DNA of 64,000 nucleotides from Xanthobacteraceae bacterium (lineage in GTDB: Bacteria > Pseudomonadota > Alphaproteobacteria > Rhizobiales > Xanthobacteraceae): NCBI GenBank assembly GCA_019750915.1, contig JAIENY010000037.1, positions 1 through 64,000 on the forward strand, read 5' to 3'. Below, one piece after another: positions 36,133 to 44,706 of this stretch (the stretch's first letter is position 1; every line of letters begins with the position of its first letter). Under the pieces are notes generated by a model. The model saw only the letters and a program-made list of their open reading frames with translations. It was not told the origin of the DNA and searched no databases. Made by a program: the position numbers and the translations under genes.

Positions 36133-36149
36133 GCGAGAGACCTCCTACA

Positions 36150-36186
36150 AACGAAAAACGGAGCCGCAATGGCTCCGTTTTTCGTT
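36150..36186. terminator. intrinsic terminator between pleD and rpmG
   Basis: ACGGAGCC and GGCTCCGT form the stem around a GCAAT loop. The outer AACGAAAA/TTTTCGTT arms extend it, giving T-runs on either strand, so it ends both convergent genes. Confidence 0.9.
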
Positions 36187-36203
36187 CCGGTGTGCCGGAA
36201 AGA

Positions 36204-36371
36204 TTACTTGATCTTGGCTTCGCGGAATTCGACGTGCTTCTTCGCGACCGGATCGTACTTCTTCTTCACAAGCTTGTCGGTCATCGTGCGCGAGTTCTTC
36301 TTGGCAACGTAATAGAAGCCGGTGTCCGCGCTTGAGACGAGCTTGACCTTGATCGTGACCGCCTTGGCCAT
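36204..36371 (-). CDS. rpmG: 50S ribosomal protein L33
   Basis: Encodes 55 residues starting [19 protein letters not shown], followed by [23 protein letters not shown], the classic L33 sequence. It contains no cysteines, so it is the zinc-free (C-minus) form. A peptide of 55 residues is the normal length. Component of the large ribosomal subunit near the E site. Confidence 0.97.
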   Translation of the reverse strand: MAKAVTIKVKLVSSADTGFYYVAKKNSRTMTDKLVKKKYDPVAKKHVEFREAKIK

Positions 36372-36556
36372 GTTCAAAACCTCAATAGGGGGAATCGAAA
36401 GCGGGCCGGAGCAGGCCGACCCGCGATTGGCCGCAAACTAGCGTCCAATCCCTCAAAGTCAAGGATTTACGCCTTCGCGGCGTCGAATTTCATGTTTTTG
36501 GGCCGTAAAAACCCAGTTTTTTCCGTTGTTTATACGGTCCGAATGGCGATCGTTGG

Positions 36557-37372
36557 CTATCCCGCAGAAAAATCGGCCGGGCTGAAGTCGAGGTCCAGAA
36601 CCTTCCACTCGTCGTATCTGTCGGCCGGAAGCATGCTGTAGGGCTGACAGCTTTGCAGCGCCTTGATGGCGGCCTGCATCAGGATCGGCCCTTTGGCGGA
36701 CGCCTTGGCTTCCACCAATGATGGTGGCGCGGCCAACTGTCCGTCCCTTCGCAAAGCGATGCGAATAACGACATGGATATCGTCGGACGGCGAGATCTCG
36801 ACGGGTCTCACCGAGCAGCTTTTCAGGTGATTGCGGAAGGCCGTGATGACGTCCGATTTGAGTTTGGCCTGCTCTTTGAGCACCTCATACCCGCCAGGGT
36901 CAAACGGCTGGAAAAACGTGCCGTACCGCTCGGTCACGTCAGGCTTTGCGACGGGCGCGCCGAAGATTGCCGGCATCTGCTGCGGCTGCAGTGCCGGAGG
37001 CTCTGCTGGCGCGGGCAATTGGAAAGACTGCGGTGGTGCAGGAGGCGTGACCGCAGCAGCGGCAGGCTGTTCTGCCGCCTCCCTCGGTACGGGCGGGGGC
37101 GTGTGATCCGGCGGAACCGTTGACGATGACGAATCGGTTGATTTTGCCCCAGGCAGGTCGAGCTGCGGGGTCTCGTCGGGTTTCTTGCGTGCGACCTCGT
37201 CCGGGGAGACCAGTTCAACCGCGATGGCGGCCGGATGGGATGGCTCGTACAGCTTCACCTGCGCGCCAAAGATCAGCCAGCCGATGACGGCAATATGGAC
37301 GAGGATTGATGCCGCGACGGCCAGCCGCCGCAGCACCCCGGACTCCACCATGTTGCGAAAAATCCTGACCAT
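36557..37372 (-). CDS. TonB/TolA-like protein with proline-rich linker
   Basis: Encodes 271 residues: one N-terminal membrane helix (residues 15-38), then a region rich in Pro and Ala (residues about 70-150), and a C-terminal domain with IHVVIRIALRRDGQLAAPPSLVEAKASAKGP, the pattern of a TonB/TolA C-domain. The layout is that of an inner-membrane protein that spans the periplasm. No exbBD or tolQR lies nearby, so its partners are unknown. ATG 37372 is chosen; ATG 37351 is possible. Confidence 0.8.
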   Translation of the reverse strand: MVRIFRNMVESGVLRRLAVAASILVHIAVIGWLIFGAQVKLYEPSHPAAIAVELVSPDEVARKKPDETPQLDLPGAKSTDSSSSTVPPDHTPPPVPREAAEQPAAAAVTPPAPPQSFQLPAPAEPPALQPQQMPAIFGAPVAKPDVTERYGTFFQPFDPGGYEVLKEQAKLKSDVITAFRNHLKSCSVRPVEISPSDDIHVVIRIALRRDGQLAAPPSLVEAKASAKGPILMQAAIKALQSCQPYSMLPADRYDEWKVLDLDFSPADFSAG

Positions 37373-37438
37373 CGCGGGCAACTTACCTGCGACGTCATGA
37401 CCCGGCTATTTCTTTGTCCGCTCTTTTTCGTGATGCGA

Positions 37439-38179
37439 TCAGATCGTGTCGCAAAGCATTTGGCCGTTGCGATAGTGGAAAAAGGGCACAGGCGCCTGAT
37501 GGCTGAGTGGCCCTGTCGCAAGCCTTGCTTCCAGCTCACCGAGCACGCGGCGAGTAATATGATGCATGTCGGCCAGCGGCGATGCACCGAGTTCGATCCA
37601 GATCAGTTCGACGAGTTCGGCGTCGTCGTGAACGACGCCTTCGACGCGATGTGCAATCGCTGATGCATCTGCGGTAAAGAACCGGGTGTCGTAGCGCCGG
37701 ACTAGCCCCGCCGGCGTGATTGCGCGCGCGATCAGGAAAAGCTGCGACGGATCCGGAAGCAGGCCGGCATCGGCGAACGGTTTCCATTCACCCTGCAAAG
37801 ACGCACTTTGCGCGGCGCTCAAGCGAAACGGTATGCTTTTCCCAAGACAAAGCCCTGTTTCTTCACAGACTTCCCGAATGGCAGCAACGGCGAGGGCGCG
37901 TGCCCGAGCAGGATCGATTTTCGGGCTTCCGCCGGTGAGCTTTTTCTCCAGCGCATGCGGCAGCGGGGCGGCGATCGGGATGCGGTTGTCGGTTGCGTCC
38001 ACCCGGCCACCCGGAAAGACGATCTTGCCCGGCATGAACAGGATGTTGTTATGCCGCCGCCCGACCAGCACCTTCGGCACATGGCTGGAGCGATCGACCA
38101 GGATCAGGGTCGCCGCATCCTTTGGTCTGCGATACGAATGGCGTGTGTCTTTGCTGCTGGCTGTCGCGGTGTCATTCAT
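37439..38179 (-). CDS. Nudix hydrolase (NUDT19-like)
   Basis: Encodes 246 residues. The Nudix box is recognisable in two parts, FPGGRVD and REVCEETGL, separated by an insertion of about 40 residues, as in RNase-like/NUDT7-NUDT19 CoA-pyrophosphatase relatives. Substrate is therefore guessed to be a CoA derivative or nucleoside diphosphate. It is 12 bases upstream of nothing further on this strand and follows the DUF983 gene closely (12 bases), so it probably belongs to the topA-rnr transcription unit. Confidence 0.88.
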   Translation of the reverse strand: MNDTATASSKDTRHSYRRPKDAATLILVDRSSHVPKVLVGRRHNNILFMPGKIVFPGGRVDATDNRIPIAAPLPHALEKKLTGGSPKIDPARARALAVAAIREVCEETGLCLGKSIPFRLSAAQSASLQGEWKPFADAGLLPDPSQLFLIARAITPAGLVRRYDTRFFTADASAIAHRVEGVVHDDAELVELIWIELGASPLADMHHITRRVLGELEARLATGPLSHQAPVPFFHYRNGQMLCDTI

Positions 38180-38191
38180 TCAAATATCGGA

Positions 38192-38644
38192 TTAGCCGAG
38201 CGATGAGCCAGTCTCTTGGTGATCGGCATGATCGTCGAACCCGTGCATCCGGAAGGCCCATTGTAATCCGACCACGGCGCCCTTCACAGGTTGCAGCAGC
38301 AGGAGCGACGACACAAGCGTGATCGGCAGATAGATCGCGAGCTGAAGCGCAACCGACGGTGAATAGTTGGTCTCGATCCAGAGCGCGAGCGGCACCACGA
38401 TGTGACCCACAACAACGATGACAAGATAGGCGGGGAGATCGTCAGCACGATGACCGGTGAAATCCTGTCCGCACACCGAGCAGGAATCTGCCGTTTTCAG
38501 GAACGCGCGGAACATCTTTCCTTGGCCACAGCGCGGGCAGCGGCACTTGAAGCCGCGCGCCATCGCCGTCCACACATCGCGTTTCGGCGCGGCACCGGAT
38601 TCCGGGATCCAGGTCTTCGGTGGTTGCACAGGCACTGTATCCAT
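38192..38644 (-). CDS. DUF983-family membrane protein with zinc ribbon
   Basis: Encodes 150 residues. A zinc-ribbon-like part (RCPRCGQGKMFRAF and CSVCGQDF) is followed by two membrane helices (VIVVVGHIVVPLALWI and LAIYLPITLVSSLLLL). This is the DUF983 layout, common in alphaproteobacteria and of unknown role. Its ATG overlaps the rnr stop by one base (TGATG). Confidence 0.88.
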   Translation of the reverse strand: MDTVPVQPPKTWIPESGAAPKRDVWTAMARGFKCRCPRCGQGKMFRAFLKTADSCSVCGQDFTGHRADDLPAYLVIVVVGHIVVPLALWIETNYSPSVALQLAIYLPITLVSSLLLLQPVKGAVVGLQWAFRMHGFDDHADHQETGSSLG

Positions 38645-40998
38645 CACTTGCCTCGCTTCGATCTGCCGGATTTTGCCATGCCCGGCTTTTTCGATTTGCC
38701 TTTTGATCCGTCCTTGGACTTCGACTTGAACTTAGCCTTGGCCGGCGGTGGACCGAATTTGTTTTTGGAGCGTTCCTTCGTGCCGAATTTGCGTCCCGGA
38801 CGAGAGCTTGTCGATGGCTCAGATAAGAGTTCGAACCGCAGTGCACCAGCAACCGGCGCAGCTTCCACCAAACGTACTTCGACAACATCCCCCAACCGGT
38901 GCATGGCGCCGCTGCGCGAGCCGATCAGGGCGTGACGGGTTTCGTCATAATTGAAGTATTCCGAGCCGAGCGTTCGTACCGGTATAAGGCCGTCTGCGCC
39001 GGTGTCGGTCAATTTGACAAAGAGTCCAGCCCTGGTGACGCCGGAAATGCGTCCGGCGAAGGTCGCGCCCACCCGGTCGGCGAGGAAATGCGCGATCAGC
39101 CGGTCGGTGGTTTCGCGCTCCGCTTTCATCGCGCGGCGCTCCGTGAGCGAGATTGCGGCGGCGACTTCGCCGAGTGTCTCGGAGGTTTCCTGTTCGGGCA
39201 AGGCGCCTTCGCCAAGGCCAAGCGCGCGGATCAGGGCGCGATGCACAATCAAATCCGCGTACCGGCGGATCGGAGAGGTGAAGTGCGCGTAGCGTTGCAG
39301 GTTCAGACCGAAGTGGCCGTAGTTCTCGGAGGCATATTCGGCTTGCGCCTGCGAGCGCAGCACGACTTCGTTCACGAGTGGCTCGGCGTCCCGGCCTTTG
39401 ACTTGCGCGAGAATACGATTGAACACGGCAGGCCGCAGCGCGCCGGTGGCGGAGAACGGCATCTCCAGCGTCTGCAGGAATTCACGCAAGTTGTGGACCT
39501 TCTCGGAAGTCGGCTCGTCATGCACGCGGTAGATCAGCGGGAGTGCCTTTTTCTCCAGCGTCTCGGCAGCGGCGACGTTGGCAAGGATCATGAACTCCTC
39601 GATCAGTCTGTGTGCGTCCAAACGTTCGGGCGTTACAACACGGTCCACAGTACCATCGGCTTTCAGCAGGATCTTGCGTTCGGGCAGCTCAAGTTCGAGT
39701 GGATCACGCTCGGTGCGTGCACGCTTCACCAGCGCGTAGGCTGCATAAAGCGGCTTGAGGATCGGATCGAGCAAAGGCCCCGTGGTGTCGTCCGGGCGTC
39801 CATCGATGGCGGCTTGCGCCTGCGCGTAGGCGAGCTTTGCCGCCGAGCGCATCAAGATGCGGTGAAAGGTATGTGATCGCTTGCGCCCATCGGGACCGAT
39901 CACCATGCGCACCGCAAGCGCACCGCGCGGCTCATGCGGTTTCAGCGAACACCGATCGTTGGAAATGCGCTCCGGCAGCATCGGCACGACGCGGTCAGGA
40001 AAATAGACCGAGTTGCCGCGGTTGAGCGCCTCATGGTCAAGCGCGGAATTCGGCGTCACGTAGAATGCGACGTCTGCAATCGCGACATTGACGATATAGC
40101 CGCCCTTGTTGTTGGGATCGTTATCTGGCGCGGCGTGAACCGCGTCGTCGTGATCCTTGGCATCGGGCGGATCGATGGTAAGGAGCGGAACGTCGCGCCA
40201 GTCCTCCCGGCCCTGAAGCGTGGCCGTCCTTGCAGCTTCCGCCTCCCGGATCGCGTCCTTTGGAAACTCCTGCGGAATGTTGTGGGCGTGGATCGCGATC
40301 AGGCTGATCGCTTTCTCGGTCTTGATTGAGCCGAGCCGTTCCTTCACGCGGCCTTGCGGAAGGCCGTAACCGCGCGACCGCGCCAGTTCGACACTGATGA
40401 GATCACCGTCCTGCGCGCCCCCGGTATCGGACTCGGCAATCGCCAGTTCGCGCCCGGCCTGTTTCTTGTCGACCGGGATGAGCCGGCCACCGCCATTCGG
40501 CTGCGCGCGAAAGATGCCGAGAATGCGATGCTTCGTTTTTTCGATGAGACGAATGACGCGCCCGCGATAGAGCGTAAATTTTTCGCCGCGCTCGGGTCTT
40601 TCGACGTGCAGCAGGACACGGTCGCCCACGCCTGCAACGGTGCCGGGCTTAGGCCGGCGAGGAATATGAACATGGATTGCGGGCGCAGGGCCGTCGATGT
40701 CCTCGCTCCATTCGGCGGGGTAGGCAATCAGTTCACCGTCGCTGTCCTGCTTGGTGATATCGGCAACCAGAGTCGGCGGCAGCGCCTTGGCGTCCTGCAC
40801 CCGTTTGCCGCGTTTGGCGATCACGCCTTGGTCGGTAAGTTCGCGCAGGATTTTGCGCAGTTCGGCGCGGGATTCGTTTTTTAGTCCGAAATGCCGCGCC
40901 AGCTCGCGTGTTCCGGCGTCGGCCGGTTGGGAGCGGATGAACGCGACGATGCTTTCCTTGTCGGGAAAGCGAGTTGTCGCGTCAGGCTTGTTCTTCAT
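38644..40998 (-). CDS. rnr: ribonuclease R
   Basis: Encodes 784 residues. N-terminal OB/cold-shock-like region, RNB domain with PPDAKDHDDAV (metal-binding aspartates) and RYAHFTSPIRRYADLIVHRAL, then an S1 domain (AGRISGVTRAGLFVKLTDTGADGLI), and a lysine-rich C-terminal tail of about 50 residues. It is a processive 3'-5' exonuclease for structured RNA. Start ATG overlaps the topA stop (TAATG). The tail is longer than in E. coli. Confidence 0.95.
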   Translation of the reverse strand: MKNKPDATTRFPDKESIVAFIRSQPADAGTRELARHFGLKNESRAELRKILRELTDQGVIAKRGKRVQDAKALPPTLVADITKQDSDGELIAYPAEWSEDIDGPAPAIHVHIPRRPKPGTVAGVGDRVLLHVERPERGEKFTLYRGRVIRLIEKTKHRILGIFRAQPNGGGRLIPVDKKQAGRELAIAESDTGGAQDGDLISVELARSRGYGLPQGRVKERLGSIKTEKAISLIAIHAHNIPQEFPKDAIREAEAARTATLQGREDWRDVPLLTIDPPDAKDHDDAVHAAPDNDPNNKGGYIVNVAIADVAFYVTPNSALDHEALNRGNSVYFPDRVVPMLPERISNDRCSLKPHEPRGALAVRMVIGPDGRKRSHTFHRILMRSAAKLAYAQAQAAIDGRPDDTTGPLLDPILKPLYAAYALVKRARTERDPLELELPERKILLKADGTVDRVVTPERLDAHRLIEEFMILANVAAAETLEKKALPLIYRVHDEPTSEKVHNLREFLQTLEMPFSATGALRPAVFNRILAQVKGRDAEPLVNEVVLRSQAQAEYASENYGHFGLNLQRYAHFTSPIRRYADLIVHRALIRALGLGEGALPEQETSETLGEVAAAISLTERRAMKAERETTDRLIAHFLADRVGATFAGRISGVTRAGLFVKLTDTGADGLIPVRTLGSEYFNYDETRHALIGSRSGAMHRLGDVVEVRLVEAAPVAGALRFELLSEPSTSSRPGRKFGTKERSKNKFGPPPAKAKFKSKSKDGSKGKSKKPGMAKSGRSKRGK

Positions 40999-43721
40999 TA
41001 TCCGTGTGCTTTTCCGGCGCTCTTCTTTGCTGCTGTCTTTGGCGCCTTGGCTGTTGGTTTGGCTGCCGTCTTGGCAGGTGCACGCGACTTCGCGGCGGCC
41101 GCGGCGCGAGGCGCGGCCGCTTTTTTGGCCGCCTTCTTCGCGGGCTTGACCGGTTGGCCGTCGGCTGCCTTCGGCTTTGCCGCTTTCTTGGTGGCCCGCT
41201 TGGCCTTGCCGCCGGATTTAGTGGCGCGGTCTTCGATCAACGCGATGGCGTCCACAAGTGTCAGCGCTTCCGGATCCTTGTCATCGGGGATCGTGGCATT
41301 GATCCCGTCGATCGTCACATAGGCGCCGTAACGGCCCTTCTTGAGCATGATCTTGCCGCCGCGCGCCGGATAATCACCGATCTCCTTGCCAGGATCGGCG
41401 CCGAACCTGCGGCTCGGGCCCTTGGCGATCTTCTCTGCGATCAGTGTCACCGCGCGGTTGAGACCGACGTTATAGACATCGTCCCCGGCCTCAAGGCTGG
41501 CGTAGGTTTTCCCGTGGCGCACGAATGGGCCGAAGCGGCCTATTCCAGCCACGATCATCTCGCCGTCCTCGGGGTGAGGGCCGACATCGCGCGGCAACGC
41601 CAAAAGCTTGATCGCGAGGTCCAACTCGACGTCGGCAGGCGACATGTTCTTTGGAATACCCGCACGCTTCGGCTTCTCGTCGTCGGTGTAATCCTTCTGC
41701 TCGCCGAGCTGGATATACGGGCCGAATCGTCCAGCCTTCACCGTAACGTCGAGACCGGAGACAGGGTCCTTGCCCAGAACGCGATCCTGCGAGCCGCTGC
41801 TTGATGCGAGCGGGCGGGTGTAGCGGCACTCGGGATAGTTAGAACAGCCGACAAATGCACCGAACTTGCCTGCCTTCAGGTTGAGACGGCCGGTGCCGCA
41901 GCTTGGGCATTGCCGCGGATCGCCACCGTCCGCGCGCGGTTCATAGATGTGCTCGCCCAGCATGTCGTCGAGCACATCCAGCACTTCGGAGACCCGAACG
42001 TCCTTGATGTCATCGACCGCGCCGATGAAGTCGCGCCAGAAATCGGCGAGAACCTGCTTCCAGGCGATCTCGTTGTTCGAAATCTTGTCGAGCTTCTCCT
42101 CGAGGTCTGCAGTGAAGTCGAACTCGACATAACGGGCGAAGAATTTCTCGAGGAAGGCTATGACCACGCGGCCCTTGTCCTCGGCGGACAAGCGTTTCTT
42201 TTCGAGTTTGACGTAACCGCGATCTTTCAAGACCTGCAAGATCGAAGCGTAGGTCGACGGACGGCCGATGCCGAGCTCTTCCATGCGCTTGACCAGCGAC
42301 GCCTCCGAGAAGCGCGGCGGCGGCTCGGTGAAATGCTGGGTGACGGCGAGGTTCTCACGCTTCAGGCCTTCGCCTTCGCTTATCGCGGGCAGGCGGCGGC
42401 TGTCCTCGTCTTCCGGGTCGTCATCGCGGCCTTCTTGGTAGACGGCCAGAAAACCGTCAAACTTGATGACCTGACCGCTGGCGCGCAACTCAAGCGTACG
42501 CGGGCCGGCCTTCGCGATGATGTCCACCGTGGTGCGTTCCAGCTCGGCGGATTCCATCTGGCTGGCAACGGTTCGCATCCAGATCAACTCGTAGAGGCGA
42601 TACTGGTCATTATCGAGCCGCGCCTTCAGCCTGGCGGGGCGGCGGAAAACGTCGGTCGGACGGATTGCTTCGTGGGCTTCCTGCGCGTTCTTGGCCTTTG
42701 AGGTGTAGTGGCGCGGTGCGTCGGGCACATAGGCGTTGCCGTAATCCTCGCCGATCACCTTGCGGACGGCAGGGACCGCCTCCGGTGCAATCGAGACGCC
42801 GTCGGTACGCATATAGGTGATCAGACCGGTAGTTTCGCCACCGATGTCGATACCTTCATAAAGACGCTGCGCGATGCGCATGGTGTGGGATGGCGCAAAG
42901 CCAAGCTTGCGGCTGGCTTCCTGCTGCAGCGTGGAAGTGGTGAAGGGTGCTTGCGGATTGCGGCGTGCCGGCTTGGCTTCAACGGCGGTGACGGTGAAGG
43001 CTGCTGTTTCAAGGGCTTTCTTGAAATCCTCAGCTTCCGCGCCGCTGCCGATGTCGAGGCGCTGAATCTTCTTGCCGTCGGCACCGACGAGGCGCGCCTC
43101 GAATGTTTCCTTGCGCGGCGTCGCTAGCGTGGCGACTAGCGACCAGTATTCGCGCGCGACGAATTTCTCGATCTCGAGCTCGCGGTCGCAGACAAGGCGC
43201 AGCGCGACCGATTGAACGCGCCCAGCCGAACGTGCGCCGGGCAGCTTGCGCCATAAAACCGGGGAGAGGTTGAAGCCGACCAGATAATCGAGTGCGCGGC
43301 GCGCCATATAGGCGTCGACCAGCGCGCCGTCGATCTGGCGCGGATGGCGCATCGCCTCGGTAACAGACTGCTTGGTGATGGCATTGAAGACCACGCGCTC
43401 GATCTTCTGGTCCTTCAGTGCGCGCTTTTGCTTCATGACCTCGAGCACATGCCAGGAGATCGCTTCGCCCTCGCGATCAGGGTCGGTCGCGAGGATCAGC
43501 TTGTCGGCGCCTTTCAACGCCTTGGCGATGTCATTGAGTCGTCCCGCGGCCTTCGGGTCGGTTTCCCAGATCATCTGGAAATCAGCATCCGGATCGACCG
43601 ATCCGTTCTTCGCCGGAAGGTCCCGGACATGGCCGTAGGAGGCCAGGACCTCGTAGGAGGGGCCCAGATATTTGTTGATCGTCTTGGCCTTCGCAGGCGA
43701 CTCGACAATGACGAGATTCAT
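40998..43721 (-). CDS. topA: DNA topoisomerase I
   Basis: Encodes 907 residues. TOPRIM domain (VIVESPAKAKTINKYLG, LATDPDREGEAISWHV), then the active-site tyrosine motif LITYMRTDG, the C4 zinc finger CPSCGTGRLNLKAGKFGAFVGCSNYPEC, and repeated Toprim_Crpt units (GRFGPYIQLGEQ, GRFGPFVRHGK, GRYGAYVTIDG). The final 90 residues are an Ala/Lys/Pro-rich tail. It relaxes negative supercoils. The next gene (rnr) overlaps by one base, so they are expressed together. Confidence 0.96.
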   Translation of the reverse strand: MNLVIVESPAKAKTINKYLGPSYEVLASYGHVRDLPAKNGSVDPDADFQMIWETDPKAAGRLNDIAKALKGADKLILATDPDREGEAISWHVLEVMKQKRALKDQKIERVVFNAITKQSVTEAMRHPRQIDGALVDAYMARRALDYLVGFNLSPVLWRKLPGARSAGRVQSVALRLVCDRELEIEKFVAREYWSLVATLATPRKETFEARLVGADGKKIQRLDIGSGAEAEDFKKALETAAFTVTAVEAKPARRNPQAPFTTSTLQQEASRKLGFAPSHTMRIAQRLYEGIDIGGETTGLITYMRTDGVSIAPEAVPAVRKVIGEDYGNAYVPDAPRHYTSKAKNAQEAHEAIRPTDVFRRPARLKARLDNDQYRLYELIWMRTVASQMESAELERTTVDIIAKAGPRTLELRASGQVIKFDGFLAVYQEGRDDDPEDEDSRRLPAISEGEGLKRENLAVTQHFTEPPPRFSEASLVKRMEELGIGRPSTYASILQVLKDRGYVKLEKKRLSAEDKGRVVIAFLEKFFARYVEFDFTADLEEKLDKISNNEIAWKQVLADFWRDFIGAVDDIKDVRVSEVLDVLDDMLGEHIYEPRADGGDPRQCPSCGTGRLNLKAGKFGAFVGCSNYPECRYTRPLASSSGSQDRVLGKDPVSGLDVTVKAGRFGPYIQLGEQKDYTDDEKPKRAGIPKNMSPADVELDLAIKLLALPRDVGPHPEDGEMIVAGIGRFGPFVRHGKTYASLEAGDDVYNVGLNRAVTLIAEKIAKGPSRRFGADPGKEIGDYPARGGKIMLKKGRYGAYVTIDGINATIPDDKDPEALTLVDAIALIEDRATKSGGKAKRATKKAAKPKAADGQPVKPAKKAAKKAAAPRAAAAAKSRAPAKTAAKPTAKAPKTAAKKSAGKAHG

Positions 43722-43861
43722 TTGAATCCAATAGGTTACGCGAAAAGTACCCCCCAGAATCGGCGTGCGCCTTCGGGGTCGTCGCTGCGATACATGGGTA
43801 AAGTGGCTGATGCTGTCAAATCGAGGTGGTTTGGAGGCAGCCCAAAATACACAGGCTTTGG

Positions 43862-43879
43862 TTGAAATTTATATTTCAA
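43862..43879. promoter_or_regulatory. 18-bp AT-rich palindrome
   Basis: TTGAAAT-TTAT-ATTTCAA is a perfect inverted repeat of 7 bases with a four-base spacer. It lies between topA and the small gene at 43958, in a very AT-rich stretch. It looks like a repressor operator or part of a promoter; no binder can be named. Confidence 0.4.
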
Positions 43880-43957
43880 TGTAACTTATGGTTGTATAAA
43901 GCGTATGAGCGAGTATAAGAATATTATCCTGATTATCATACGGGGCTCGCTCGTTCC

Positions 43958-44173
43958 ATGCCTGCACGACGCGATGAAATTCAAAAAACAGACAATGCCG
44001 CTGATGAAGGTACTGGCGGTGCTCGGGAGGCGGTGGTGTTCATCGCCGAGACCGTCATGCAGCTGATGGCGATCTGCGAGCGTCATAGGCTTGATACGAT
44101 CGGTCAGATACTCGCGATGGCGCATCTGGAAGCGCGGGAGCTTGAGCACCGCGCCTTTCGTAGCGACCGTTAG
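43958..44173 (+). CDS. small hypothetical protein
   Basis: Encodes 71 residues with a helical core (FIAETVMQLMAICERHRLDTIGQILAMAHLEARELE) typical of a short family found in Bradyrhizobium relatives. Function unknown. No clear ribosome-binding site precedes ATG 43958. Its stop TAG shares the four bases TTAG (44170-44173) with the stop TAA of the convergent hxlR gene. Confidence 0.65.
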   Translation: MPARRDEIQKTDNAADEGTGGAREAVVFIAETVMQLMAICERHRLDTIGQILAMAHLEARELEHRAFRSDR

Positions 44174-44613
44174 GCCGACATCACAACCGTGGTATCGCCC
44201 TGCTGCAGGAGGCGGCCGTCGCGCGAGCGGATTTCAAGTTTTCGCAGGGGCAGGCGCGTTTCTCGGTCGACCAGTTTGGAAAAGGACTCGCCCGGCTGAT
44301 ACGCGAATTCCTCACCCCACTGCCGCAACGCAACCAAAACCGGGAACAGAGCGCGGCCCTTCGCCGTCAGCACATACTCTTTATACGCGCTTCCATCGGA
44401 GGCGGGCGCGGTCGCGATGATGCCATGTTCCGCCAGGGTGCGAAGCCGCGCCGACAGAATGTTCTTGGCGACGCCGAGCTGCTTCTGAAAATCCCCGAAT
44501 CTGCGCGTTCCCATCATCGCATTGCGCACAATCAGCAGGGACCACCAATCGCCGATGACATCGAGTGAACGTGCAATGGGGCACAGGGCTGCGCCATGGC
44601 TGGTCCGCTTCAT
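44170..44613 (-). CDS. HxlR-family transcriptional regulator
   Basis: Encodes 147 residues with the HxlR winged helix (CPIARSLDVIGDWWSLLIVRNAMMGTRRFGDFQKQLGVAKNILSARLRTLAEHGII). An early cysteine (residue 11, LCPIA) is typical of redox/aldehyde-sensing HxlR proteins. It is divergent from a broken SDR gene, and the twin palindromes between them are its likely operators. GGAG lies nine bases before ATG 44613. Confidence 0.92.
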   Translation of the reverse strand: MKRTSHGAALCPIARSLDVIGDWWSLLIVRNAMMGTRRFGDFQKQLGVAKNILSARLRTLAEHGIIATAPASDGSAYKEYVLTAKGRALFPVLVALRQWGEEFAYQPGESFSKLVDRETRLPLRKLEIRSRDGRLLQQGDTTVVMSA

Positions 44614-44633
44614 GAAAAATTCTCCAAGATACA

Positions 44634-44691
44634 GGTTGCAATATAAAACCATCGGCCTTATTTCGCAAGTAGTGGTTTTAATATGAAACCA
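44634..44691. promoter_or_regulatory. twin HxlR operator-like palindromes
   Basis: A: GGTTGCAATATAAAACC (44634-44650). B: TGGTTTTAATATGAAACCA (44673-44691). On opposite strands A and B agree at 13 of 17 positions (GGTTTTA......AACC). Both have GGTT arms around an AT-rich centre and lie about 40 bases apart, on roughly the same face of the helix. A overlaps the hxlR -10 box; B lies 15 bases before the SDR start codon. Confidence 0.65.
44640..44668 (-). promoter_or_regulatory. promoter of hxlR gene
   Basis: On the minus strand TTGCGA (44668-44663) and TATATT (44645-44640) are separated by 17 bases. The -10 box lies within palindrome A, so HxlR binding there would repress its own gene. Confidence 0.6.
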
Positions 44692-44706
44692 TTCAGGAGA
44701 AGTTCC

